Source: Sphingomonadaceae bacterium (GTDB lineage: Bacteria; Pseudomonadota; Alphaproteobacteria; Sphingomonadales; Sphingomonadaceae). Taken from it: a DNA stretch of 11,425 bases. The position numbers and the translations under genes are program-made. The notes under the pieces are model-generated. The model was not told where the DNA came from. It ran no database searches and was given only the letters and a program-made list of their open reading frames with translations. The DNA lies in the NCBI GenBank assembly GCA_023384025.1, contig JAHDXX010000094.1:1-11425 (forward strand), written 5' to 3'. Positions 1 through 7,161 of this stretch are shown in pieces; within the stretch, counting starts at the first letter, position 1, and each line of letters starts with the position of its first letter.

Positions 1-155
1 AGCCCGTTGAGCAGGAACAGGATGAAAATCGCGATGTTCGATGCCGTCTGGGCATGAACCCGTGCTTCACCTGTCGCAGGCACAATGAACGCGAGTGCAA
101 TCGCGACGAGCAGCACCCGCACCATCAGATCGATCTTGCCGAAGAACCTGCCCAT
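1..155 (-). CDS. Bile acid:sodium symporter family protein, N-terminal fragment (runs off left edge)
   Basis: Only the first 51 complete codons are in the window. The translation begins MGRFFGKIDLMVRVLLVAIA and continues through a hydrophobic stretch (about residues 11-26), a short polar loop containing TGE, and a second hydrophobic stretch (about 37-51) ending IFILFLLNG. This pattern, with an 'N-A/I-A-I-F-x-L-F-L-x-N/H-G' end to the second helix, is what I recognise from the N-terminus of the BASS/SBF-like family of secondary transporters that co-transport organic anions with sodium. The frame is open back to the stop of the TPR gene, with no other start codon in between, so ATG at 155 is the likely start. 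Met-11 is a possible alternative. No strong ribosome binding site is visible. It lies 51 nt downstream of the TPR gene on the same strand and may be its operon tail, but a role in the PEP-CTERM system is not implied. The substrate is unknown. Confidence 0.7.
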   Translation of the reverse strand, partial: MGRFFGKIDLMVRVLLVAIALAFIVPATGEARVHAQTASNIAIFILFLLNG

Positions 156-206
156 CCGGCCAAGGCCGTGCCCGCGCTGGCGAGAATTGTCGAGCCGGTT
201 TCTGGA

Positions 207-1958
207 TCAGCCCTTGATGAGGCGCAGTTTGCGCCGGAGCCCGGTGGCGAGATCGGCTTGCCCGCGTGCATCGGCCACGTCGATCAGGGTTTCGGCTCCG
301 GCTTTCCCCATGGGTTGCAAGGCATAGCTGTAAACGGCGGCATCAAAGGCAAGATCCAGATCGCCCGCTTGCATCGCAGCAAGCGCGCGCAGCTGCCACA
401 GCTCCGGATCGCGGGCCCGACCATGATTGATGGCATGGTCGAGCAGCATGGCTGCCCTCGCCCAATCGCCGGCATCAATCGCCAGCCGCGCCAGCTCGGC
501 CGAAGCGTCCGCATTGCCCGGATCGCCGCGAAGATAGGCCTCGATCACTGCCTCCGCTTCGCGCACCTTGCCCGTCGCCTTGAGCCCGCGTGACATCTTG
601 CCGGCCAGAGGCCAGCTGCGGCGGATGGCGTAAGCCTGCCGGTAGAGGTCAATCGCGGCGGCCGTCTGACGTGCCGCAAGCCGGGCATCGCCCGCCAGCG
701 CATTGGCATCTGCCGAGCCGGGAAACTTGCGCCGGAAGCTCTCGGCGTCTGCGATCGCCGCTGAAGCATTGCCTGCCCTGATCTTCCCCCGAACCAGCGC
801 CTGGATCGCCGCCCCGCCCTGATCACGCCGCGCCTCGGCAACCGAAAGCGAAGTCAGCGCCTCCACCGCCACAAGATTGGCGTTGCGCGGTTGAGCGGCC
901 CGATCCAGCAATGCGGCCGCTTCATCCCGGCGCCCGAGCCCTTCAAGGCTGCGTCCGGCCAGCTGCATCATGTAGGGTGACGCGCTTTTCATCCGCGCCT
1001 GGTCACCAAACCGGTAGCCGAGTTCGCCGTCGTTGAGACCGAGAGCGATGGCGCGGGCAAGCAATTCCCGCGCCGGTCGGTTATCAGGTTGCATCGTGAC
1101 AAGCCGGTCAAGCGTTTGTGCAGCGCTCTGGTAATTGCCATTCTCGACGTCAATCACGCCGCTCAGCAACAGTCCTGCGGGATTCTCGCTGACGGCCGAG
1201 CCAGCCCTGGACAGAAGCGAACGCGCCAGAGCAAACTCGCCGCCTCGCGCCGCCAGCACCGCCTGAAGATAGAACAGCCTGGGGTTGCGATCATCGATGG
1301 TGGCCATGTGGCGGATCACCACCAGCATGTCTTTCGCGCGGCCAAGGTCGCCCAGGGTCGCGGCATAATCACCTAGCAGATCGAGATTGTCGGGCGCGAC
1401 CTCCAGCCCGGCTTCGAACCACGGAATGGCCGCAGCCAGCCCCTCGCCATCACGCACAAGCTGGGCCCGAAGCAACAATGCGTCAGGATCTTGCGGCCCC
1501 AGTTCGACTGCCCGCATGCTGGCCTCGATCGCCTGCTTCTGCTCACCACCGCGATACCGAAGGCGGCCGATGTCGACCCACAGGTCAGGACTGTCGGGAA
1601 TGCTGGCATAGGCACGGTCAAACGCCTGCCCGGCAGCGGAAAGATTGCCGCTCCTCAGCTCCAGCCGCCCGAGCATATGGAAGCCGTGCCCGGCGGTATC
1701 CTGCGTGAATCGACCTTCACCCAGCCAGCGCCGGGCTTCGACCAGTTCGCCTTGCTGCAGCTCTGCCTCGCCCAGGTAGGCAGCGACCTGATCCTGCGCT
1801 GTCCCGTTTGCCAGCATCTGGCGCAGCACGACCTCGGCACCCAATCCGTCACCTTCAGCCAGCATGGCCTGCGCTTCTTCAAGCGGCGTCAGCTCCTCGG
1901 CGCTGTCACCGCAGCCTGCAAGCCCGAGTGCAAGTATCAGGGACAGGAACCTGCGCAT
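207..1958 (-). CDS. prsT: TPR-repeat lipoprotein in the PrsT position of a PEP-CTERM/XrtA gene cluster
   Basis: The 583-aa product starts with a lipoprotein signal peptide: MRRF, a hydrophobic core, and a lipobox LAGC with the lipidated Cys at residue 16. Gly follows the Cys, with no Asp at +2, which fits outer-membrane sorting. The rest is almost entirely tandem helical repeats of tetratricopeptide type. Visible units include segments around residues 30-70, 90-150 (with the 'ALELGPQDPDAL'-like spacing), 160-240 and 260-300, and again at 440-560. No catalytic motif is visible. It lies 7 nt downstream of prsR, exactly where the PEP-CTERM-system TPR protein PrsT is found, so a periplasmic or outer-membrane scaffold role in exopolysaccharide assembly or PEP-CTERM sorting is inferred. 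Members of the PrsT family as I know them are usually much longer (roughly 900 residues), so this is a short form or a separate TPR lipoprotein in the same place. The start is set by the signal peptide and a weak GAAG-type ribosome binding site. Confidence 0.72.
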   Translation of the reverse strand: MRRFLSLILALGLAGCGDSAEELTPLEEAQAMLAEGDGLGAEVVLRQMLANGTAQDQVAAYLGEAELQQGELVEARRWLGEGRFTQDTAGHGFHMLGRLELRSGNLSAAGQAFDRAYASIPDSPDLWVDIGRLRYRGGEQKQAIEASMRAVELGPQDPDALLLRAQLVRDGEGLAAAIPWFEAGLEVAPDNLDLLGDYAATLGDLGRAKDMLVVIRHMATIDDRNPRLFYLQAVLAARGGEFALARSLLSRAGSAVSENPAGLLLSGVIDVENGNYQSAAQTLDRLVTMQPDNRPARELLARAIALGLNDGELGYRFGDQARMKSASPYMMQLAGRSLEGLGRRDEAAALLDRAAQPRNANLVAVEALTSLSVAEARRDQGGAAIQALVRGKIRAGNASAAIADAESFRRKFPGSADANALAGDARLAARQTAAAIDLYRQAYAIRRSWPLAGKMSRGLKATGKVREAEAVIEAYLRGDPGNADASAELARLAIDAGDWARAAMLLDHAINHGRARDPELWQLRALAAMQAGDLDLAFDAAVYSYALQPMGKAGAETLIDVADARGQADLATGLRRKLRLIKG

Positions 1959-1965
1959 TTCTGCT

Positions 1966-3330
1966 TCAAGCCTGCAGGTCGTATTGTTTGAGCAGGTCGT
2001 AGAGCGTCGGGCGGCTCACACCGAGCAGACGCGCGGCAGTCGATATATTGCCTTCGGAGCGGGCCAGTGCATGGCGGATGACCTTGCGGTCCGCCTGCTC
2101 GCGCGCAGTCTTGAGGTTAAGCAGCAGGGTTTCCTCGCCACCTTCGCGGTCCAGATCGAGATCCTCGGCCGTCACCAGCTTTCCATCGGCCATGATGACC
2201 GCGCGTTTCACCCGGTTTTCCAGCTCGCGCACGTTGCCCGGCCAGTTCCATGCATCGATCGCTGACAGGGCATCGGCCGCGAAACCCCTTACCTTGGGGT
2301 TGATCTCGTCGGCAAACCGCTTGAGGAATGCCTTGGCCAGCAACACTGCATCGCCGGGCCGATCCACCAGCGAGGGGATTTTCACCACGATCTCGGCCAG
2401 CCGATAGAACAGGTCCTCGCGAAATGATCCTTTTGCGATCATGTCCTCGAGGTCCTGATGGGTCGCACAAACGATCCGGGTATCGACTGCGATGGCCTTG
2501 CGCCCGCCGATCCGCTCGATTGTCCGTTCCTGCAGGAACCGCAGCAGCTTGACTTGCAACGGCAGCGGAATGTCGCCCACCTCGTCAAGGAACAAGGTCC
2601 CGCCATGGGCCAGCTCGATCTTGCCTTCGGTGGTCTTGACCGCACCGGTGAACGCGCCCTTCTCGTGCCCGAACAGTTCGCTTTCGAGCAGGTTTTCCGG
2701 GATCGCCGCGCAATTGATGGCGATGAAAGCGCCGCCTTTGCGTTCGCTGCTGTCGTGCAGGCCGCGTGCAAGCACTTCCTTGCCGGTACCGCTTGCCCCG
2801 AGTAGCATGACCGAAGCACCCGTCTTCGCCACGCGCTCGATCACCCGGGTCACCTTGAGCATTTCGGGAGCAGCGGTAATCAGGCCTGCGAGCGGCTCCG
2901 CGCCTCCGGAAACCTGCTCGGCCAGGCGGCGGTTTTCCTGCTCGATCCGGTGCAGGTTGAGTGCCCGCCGGACAATCAGCCCGAGCGCCTCGATATCGAC
3001 CGGTTTCTGGTAGAAGTCGTAGGCACCGCGCTCGATGGCCTGCAACGCGCTCTCGCGCGCACTGTGGCCGGATGCAACGATGATCTTTGTGCCCGGTTTC
3101 AGGGCAAGCAACTCATCCAGCACGGCGAAACCTTCGGTCGTGCCATCGGGATCCGGCGGCAAGCCAAGATCGAGCGTGACAACGTCGGGCTCTTCCGCCC
3201 GGAATGCGGCAATCGCCGCAGCGCGATCACCGGCAATTACGACATCAAAATCCTCGTAGGCCCATTTCAACTGGGCCTGGAGACCGGTATCGTCTTCGAC
3301 GATCAGCAGCTTGGGGCGTGGATCGGCCAT
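1966..3330 (-). CDS. prsR: PEP-CTERM-box response regulator, sigma-54-dependent activator PrsR
   Basis: This 454-aa NtrC-type activator has three parts. The receiver domain (about 1-125) carries the acidic pocket E12-D13-D14, phosphoacceptor D54 in TLDLGLPPD, S87 and K109. The AAA+ domain (about 145-380) carries Walker A GASGTGKE (178-185), the sigma-54 contact loop GAFTGA (225-230), Walker B GGTLFLDE (243-250) and the WPGNVREL motif (363-370). A Fis-type helix-turn-helix at the C-terminus (about 415-452) contains GNISTAARLLGVSRPTLYDL. It should bind enhancer sites and open RNA polymerase-sigma-54 promoters after phosphorylation by PrsK. The long insertion in the receiver (PPDPDGTTEG) is characteristic of this subfamily as I remember it. 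Its ATG directly follows the prsK stop (TAG then ATG), and a strong ribosome binding site AAGGGAGG lies 8 nt upstream inside prsK. All key residues look intact. The assignment to PrsR over a generic NtrC relative rests on the neighbours as well as the sequence. Confidence 0.9.
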   Translation of the reverse strand: MADPRPKLLIVEDDTGLQAQLKWAYEDFDVVIAGDRAAAIAAFRAEEPDVVTLDLGLPPDPDGTTEGFAVLDELLALKPGTKIIVASGHSARESALQAIERGAYDFYQKPVDIEALGLIVRRALNLHRIEQENRRLAEQVSGGAEPLAGLITAAPEMLKVTRVIERVAKTGASVMLLGASGTGKEVLARGLHDSSERKGGAFIAINCAAIPENLLESELFGHEKGAFTGAVKTTEGKIELAHGGTLFLDEVGDIPLPLQVKLLRFLQERTIERIGGRKAIAVDTRIVCATHQDLEDMIAKGSFREDLFYRLAEIVVKIPSLVDRPGDAVLLAKAFLKRFADEINPKVRGFAADALSAIDAWNWPGNVRELENRVKRAVIMADGKLVTAEDLDLDREGGEETLLLNLKTAREQADRKVIRHALARSEGNISTAARLLGVSRPTLYDLLKQYDLQA

Positions 3331-5430
3331 CTATCGGGCCTCCCTTGTCATGACACCGGGCATCTCTGCTTCGGCGAGCTCGAGACTGATCACGAAGCGC
3401 GTTCCGAGCCCTTCGCGCGAGTCGACGTCGAGCGATCCACCCATCGCACGGATCAGCTCGCGGGCTTCGAACGCGCCAATGCCGAACCCGCCTGTTTTCG
3501 AGGAAACGAACGGCTTGAACAGGCCGTTGCGGATGAATTCCCGGCTCATCCCGGTGCCGGAGTCGACCACCTGGATGGTTGCGCAATCGCCATCCTGCGA
3601 CACCTCGATCATCACCGGGCTGTCCGGAGAGCTGGCTTCGATCGCGTTCTGGACGAGATGCGACAACGCCTGTTCGAGCGGCTCCGCAGCCGCACGCACG
3701 ATGCAGTCACCATGGACCATGGCACAGACCGGATGACCGGCTGAATGACGGGCCGCCAGCTTTTCCGCGAGTGGCCCCAGCGAGATTGCGCCGCGCTGGT
3801 CGTTGCCGGCGTGGCCATAGCGGCCCAGCCGCGCCAGCAGTGCCGTCAGCTTGTCCGAACTGTTGCGCAGCGTCACCAGCATGTCGGCCCGGAACGCGGG
3901 GTTGTCGGCATGCTTCTCTGCATTGCGGGCAAGCAGGCTGAGCTGGCTCGCCAGGTTCTTGATGTCGTGGAGGACGAACGCCATGCGCCGGTTGAACTCG
4001 TCAAACCGGGCCGCATCCATCATCGCCTGCTGGACCTGTTGCTCGGCAAGATAGCTCGCCAGCTGCTGACCTGCGACCTTGAGCAGGTCGAGGTCTTCCC
4101 AGTCCATGCGACGGCTGTCCTGCGGGCGCGACAGCACGACAATGCCGACCATGCGGTCAAAGTGGAGAAGCGGCACCAGCGCCCAGCACTTTGCCTCGCC
4201 CGTCAGCCACGGCTCGACGTAGCCCGTTTCGCCATGCCGATCGACCCCGGCGCGCACATCGTCGAGCTCGACGATGTAGTTGTGCCGCGCCATCCGCGTC
4301 GCCAGCTCGGCGGACACCGGCTGGAGCGGAACCTCGATGTCAGGCCATTTCCAGCGGGCAGCAAGCGTCCATCCGCCGTTGTCGTCAGGCAGCAGCAGCA
4401 AGCCTGACGGACTGTCGGCAATGTCAGCCATGGCCTGGACAATCCGCTCCGTCAGCGGAATGCTGCCCCCCCGCCCCACAGTCTGGTTAAACCGCAGCCA
4501 TTCCGCGCGATAGTCATAGCGGTGGCGGAACATGTTCTTGAGCACGGTGACCCGCACCCAGTCACGCAGGCGCTTCGACGGCATCCAGTAGAGCGCGGCA
4601 AGCGAGCCGAAGAACACGAACCCGACCTGGGCCAGTCGTCCGAAGTCGCCGCCAAGCACATCCAGCCACTGGGCGAAACCGATCATGACCAGCAGGTAGG
4701 CCCCGATCACAAGCAGCGAGAGCCCCTGGAAGGCAACCGCACGCGAGGGCTTGAGACCCGACCGGGCCCTGGCCGGACTGAACGCAATGGCAAGGCACGC
4801 CACCGAGGCAAGAATGACCAGCCCGTACAGCGCGCGCAGCTGCGTCACCGACCCGCCGAGATAGGCAACCGTGTTGAGATTGAGCTCGTAGAGCCACAGG
4901 ATAGCAACCCCCAGCGCGCTCCAGCGAAGCACCTCCCGCGCCGTCGGAGACGCACCGACATAGAGGTTGTGCGCCATGACCAGCCCGCCGATCGCTACCA
5001 GCATGCCGAACATCGCGTGGTTTTCTGCTGCGATGGCGGCGACCAGCGGGCTCGCTGCATAATTGATCTGCACCAGCAGAACTGCCGGTTGCAGAGCCTC
5101 GACAAAGGCGAGCGCACCGATCACCGGGCGGACATTGCGCACGCTGCGGTCGCGCCCGTCAACTTCGAACAGGCGGTAGAGCAGGTTCAACCAGGCCAGG
5201 TCGCGCAGTGTTTCGGCAAGCAGCGCCGGCGTTGAGTCGATCCCGAAGGCGGCAGCGACGAGCGACCAGGTAGCGACCATCGCCAGCGCGACCAGTGTCG
5301 CCTTGCGGTCTGGCCTCGCATGCCCGCGGTCCTTGAGCAGCCAGAGCGCCAGCGCCGCGCATGCCAATGCCGCCACCAGCTGGATGGCGAATCCAGCCAC
5401 GATCCAGCTGCTGGCCGCGAGCTGGCTCAC
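3331..5430 (-). CDS. prsK: PEP-CTERM-system membrane sensor histidine kinase PrsK
   Basis: The product is 699 aa if translation starts at the GTG at 5430. The N-terminal half (about 1-290) is a multi-helix membrane domain with no large periplasmic loop, suggesting a sensor within the membrane. A GAF-like segment follows (about 330-465; WALVPLLHFDRMVGIVVLS). The kinase core has the H-box HDIKN (488-492, H488 the likely phosphorylated residue), the N-box HLVQNAIEAS (592-601), the G1 box DSGTG (623-627) and the G2 box GGFGIG (647-652). This layout matches the PrsK family, partner of PrsR. I chose the GTG at 5430 over the in-frame GTG at 5448 for two reasons. A GGAGG sequence sits 7 nt before it, and it overlaps the upstream stop as GTGA, a classic coupled junction. 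The 5448 start would place six residues (VAGGRP) ahead of it without an obvious ribosome binding site. The H-box is HDIKN rather than the commoner HE(I/L)RTP. Confidence 0.88.
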   Translation of the reverse strand: MSQLAASSWIVAGFAIQLVAALACAALALWLLKDRGHARPDRKATLVALAMVATWSLVAAAFGIDSTPALLAETLRDLAWLNLLYRLFEVDGRDRSVRNVRPVIGALAFVEALQPAVLLVQINYAASPLVAAIAAENHAMFGMLVAIGGLVMAHNLYVGASPTAREVLRWSALGVAILWLYELNLNTVAYLGGSVTQLRALYGLVILASVACLAIAFSPARARSGLKPSRAVAFQGLSLLVIGAYLLVMIGFAQWLDVLGGDFGRLAQVGFVFFGSLAALYWMPSKRLRDWVRVTVLKNMFRHRYDYRAEWLRFNQTVGRGGSIPLTERIVQAMADIADSPSGLLLLPDDNGGWTLAARWKWPDIEVPLQPVSAELATRMARHNYIVELDDVRAGVDRHGETGYVEPWLTGEAKCWALVPLLHFDRMVGIVVLSRPQDSRRMDWEDLDLLKVAGQQLASYLAEQQVQQAMMDAARFDEFNRRMAFVLHDIKNLASQLSLLARNAEKHADNPAFRADMLVTLRNSSDKLTALLARLGRYGHAGNDQRGAISLGPLAEKLAARHSAGHPVCAMVHGDCIVRAAAEPLEQALSHLVQNAIEASSPDSPVMIEVSQDGDCATIQVVDSGTGMSREFIRNGLFKPFVSSKTGGFGIGAFEARELIRAMGGSLDVDSREGLGTRFVISLELAEAEMPGVMTREAR

Positions 5431-6812
5431 CGGGCGCCCTCCGGCCACAGGACCACACGCAGCGTCTGGAGCAGGATCAGGAGATCAAGGAACGGCGTGT
5501 AGTTCTTGGCATAGTACAGATCGTATTCGAGCTTGTGGCGGGCATCCTCGATGCTCGCCCCGTAGGGATAATTGATCTGCGCCCACCCGGTAATGCCCGG
5601 CTTCACCATGTGACGCTCGGCATAATAAGGCAGATGCTCTTCCAGCTCGGCAACGAACTTCGGCACTTCGGGTCGTGGACCGACAAAGCTCATTTCGCCT
5701 TTCAGAACGCTCCAGGTCTGGGGCAGTTCGTCAATCCTGACCTTGCGGATGAACCGGCCAAGGCGGGTAATGCGCGGATCATCCTTTTCCGCCCACTTGA
5801 CCCCGTCCTTCTCGGCATCGGTGCGCATGGAGCGCAGCTTCACCACCTGGAAGACCTCGCCATAAAGGCCGACACGGGGCTGGCGGAAGAACGCCGGCCC
5901 CTTGCTGTCCAGCTTCACCAGGATGGCGAACAGAGCGATTACCGGGAAGGTCAGCAGCAGCAGCAATCCGCTGGCAAGGACATCGAAGGCGCGCTTTGCC
6001 ATGCTGGAGAACATTCGCCCTGACGAGAAGCCGTCAGAAAAGATCAGCCAGCTGGGATTGACCGAATCGAGGTCGACCCGGCCCGTTTCGCGTTCCATGA
6101 AGCTGCTGAAGTCATTGACGTGGACGCCTTGCGTCTTGATCCGCAGGAGATCCTTCAGCGGCAGTGCGTTGCGCCGCTCCTCCAGCGCCAGCACCACTTC
6201 GCTGACACCGAGTTTCTCCACAAACACCCCGAGATCGTGGATCGCGGACCGCGGGATTGCCTCCGCGACAACCGACCCGGCGTCGGACATCTTGACGAAA
6301 GCAACAATGGCGAACCCGCTTTCCGGGCGATCGGCCAGGCGGCTCAGGCGCTCTGCCCGCGCTCCAGCGCCCAGAACCATTACTCGCCGGCGAAATGCCG
6401 AGGTGCCGATAACGGCACCCATCACAAGCCGGTTGGCGAGCAACATCAGGATGGCGACAACCATCGCGAACAACAGTGTCGAGCGCCACAGCGTGCTGCC
6501 GGGCAATACGAAGTCGAGCACGGAAAGCGCGATGATTCCCAGACTGATCGCAACCAGCAGTCGGGCAGCGGCGTAGCGCAGCGACAGCAGCGCCATGCTC
6601 GAATAGACCCCGACCGCAATCATCGCGGTCCACACGACTACGGCAAAGCCAAGCATGGGGCCAATCCGCTCGGCAAAAGGTGCAAGCCCGATTCCGGCCT
6701 GGGAAGCGCGCAACTGCCATGCCAGCTCCCCCGCTGCGACCAGGAGAATCAGGTCGAGCAGGCCAAGCAGCATGACTGCGTGCGGGATATAGTGCTTGAA
6801 CAGGCGGATCAT
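5427..6812 (-). CDS. PEP-CTERM/XrtA-system polyprenyl-phosphate sugar-phosphate transferase (EpsB/TIGR03013-like)
   Basis: This 461-aa inner-membrane enzyme is predicted to move a sugar-1-phosphate from a UDP-sugar to undecaprenyl phosphate, the priming step of exopolysaccharide synthesis. There are four N-terminal membrane helices (about 13-35, 50-72, 83-103 and 108-130). A nucleotide-binding-like CoA_binding/Rossmann segment follows (VMVLGAGARAERL, 144-156). The C-terminal bacterial sugar transferase domain (about 270-461) has KRAFDV (273-278), a re-entrant hydrophobic segment (279-298), the catalytic DE pair in RIDELPQ (D361, E362), GPRPE (378-382) and KPGITGWAQ (404-412). The starting sequence MIRLFKHYIPHAV is what I recognise from the N-terminus of this subfamily, supporting the ATG at 6812; a GGAG lies only 3 nt upstream. 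It is the first gene of the prsKR gene train, and its stop overlaps the prsK start by 4 nt. The sugar is not predictable from sequence alone. Confidence 0.9.
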   Translation of the reverse strand: MIRLFKHYIPHAVMLLGLLDLILLVAAGELAWQLRASQAGIGLAPFAERIGPMLGFAVVVWTAMIAVGVYSSMALLSLRYAAARLLVAISLGIIALSVLDFVLPGSTLWRSTLLFAMVVAILMLLANRLVMGAVIGTSAFRRRVMVLGAGARAERLSRLADRPESGFAIVAFVKMSDAGSVVAEAIPRSAIHDLGVFVEKLGVSEVVLALEERRNALPLKDLLRIKTQGVHVNDFSSFMERETGRVDLDSVNPSWLIFSDGFSSGRMFSSMAKRAFDVLASGLLLLLTFPVIALFAILVKLDSKGPAFFRQPRVGLYGEVFQVVKLRSMRTDAEKDGVKWAEKDDPRITRLGRFIRKVRIDELPQTWSVLKGEMSFVGPRPEVPKFVAELEEHLPYYAERHMVKPGITGWAQINYPYGASIEDARHKLEYDLYYAKNYTPFLDLLILLQTLRVVLWPEGAR

Positions 6813-6814
6813 TT

Positions 6815-6848
6815 GCTCCGGTCCGGCATGGCTTCGGGCCTGCCGGAC
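6815..6848 (-). promoter_or_regulatory. Leader hairpin abutting the ribosome binding site of the sugar transferase gene
   Basis: On the minus strand the arms GTCCGGCA (6848-6841) and TGCCGGAC (6828-6821) are perfect 8-bp complements. Inside them GGC and GCC can pair further, around a CCGAA loop, with one bulged base. The sequence CGGAGCAA follows immediately and then the ATG at 6812, so the hairpin stands directly against the GGAG ribosome binding site. This is visible structure. A role in controlling translation of the operon is inference. It could also simply be a stabilising 5' structure. Confidence 0.45.
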
Positions 6849-6870
6849 TAACGGGCATAAGTGAAATGTC

Positions 6871-6918
6871 GGTAAACCTTACACCGGATTGGTAAACGCA
6901 GAGCGCGGCTGCGTTTAC
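6871..6918. repeat. GTAAAC repeat cluster: 10-bp perfect inverted repeat plus upstream direct copy
   Basis: GTAAACGCAG (6892-6901) and CTGCGTTTAC (6909-6918) form a perfect inverted repeat with a 7-nt centre. A further copy of GGTAAAC lies at 6871-6877, exactly 20 bp (two helical turns) from GGTAAAC at 6891-6897. The cluster is in the only sizeable gap upstream of the prs-type operon. Repeats placed on the same face of the helix suggest an operator. Alternatively, read on the minus strand, the inverted repeat could be a weak terminator for the 52-aa gene, since its second arm ends in GCGTTTAC, but no T-run follows it. Confidence 0.4.
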
Positions 6919-6965
6919 GCTTTGCCTCGCTGGCTTGCGCCCGGATGACCTGCCCGCAGGAAGCC

Positions 6966-7124
6966 TCAGCCAGCCCAATGCTGCATTGCGACCGCCGCCA
7001 TCAACACGGCCAGCATGATCAGCCAGCCCTTGGCCAGATGATCGGAATTGGCTCGGGCACTGGTGCGCGTTGACACGACGTCACCCGAATTGGTACCGGC
7101 ATCGTTATTGCCATACTTTGCCAT
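6966..7124 (-). CDS. Small single-pass membrane protein, 52 aa, unknown function
   Basis: The protein starts MAKYGNNDAGTNSGDV, is hydrophilic and Asn/Ser/Thr-rich up to about residue 30, and then has one hydrophobic segment (about 33-50, GWLIMLAVLMAAVAMQHW) ending two residues later. This is a typical C-tail-anchored or single-helix small protein. The frame is open further upstream, but ATG at 7124 is strongly preferred. AGAAAGGA stands about 9 nt before it, and the longer reading would overlap the end of the regulator gene on the same strand. It begins 37 nt after the stop of the RamB-like regulator, so the two are probably co-transcribed. I do not recognise the family. The polar N-terminal part has no motif that I can name. 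Confidence that it is a real gene comes from the ribosome binding site, the position and the clean helix. Confidence 0.62.
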   Translation of the reverse strand: MAKYGNNDAGTNSGDVVSTRTSARANSDHLAKGWLIMLAVLMAAVAMQHWAG

Positions 7125-7161
7125 CGGCCTTGGTCCTTTCTGCGGACTAACTGGCCGGGCC

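Noticed and set aside
6821..6848. Possible sigma-54 promoter (GG-N10-GC) before the transferase gene on the minus strand
   Set aside because: Only the bare GG and GC match. The surrounding bases (CAG for CAC, AAGC for TTGC) are poor, and it coincides with the leader hairpin. No better -24/-12 site was seen in the gap.
6949..6960. Palindrome CCTGCCCGCAGG after the 52-aa gene as a terminator
   Set aside because: The arms are 5 bp with a 2-base centre, too tight for a hairpin loop, and no T-run follows on the minus strand.
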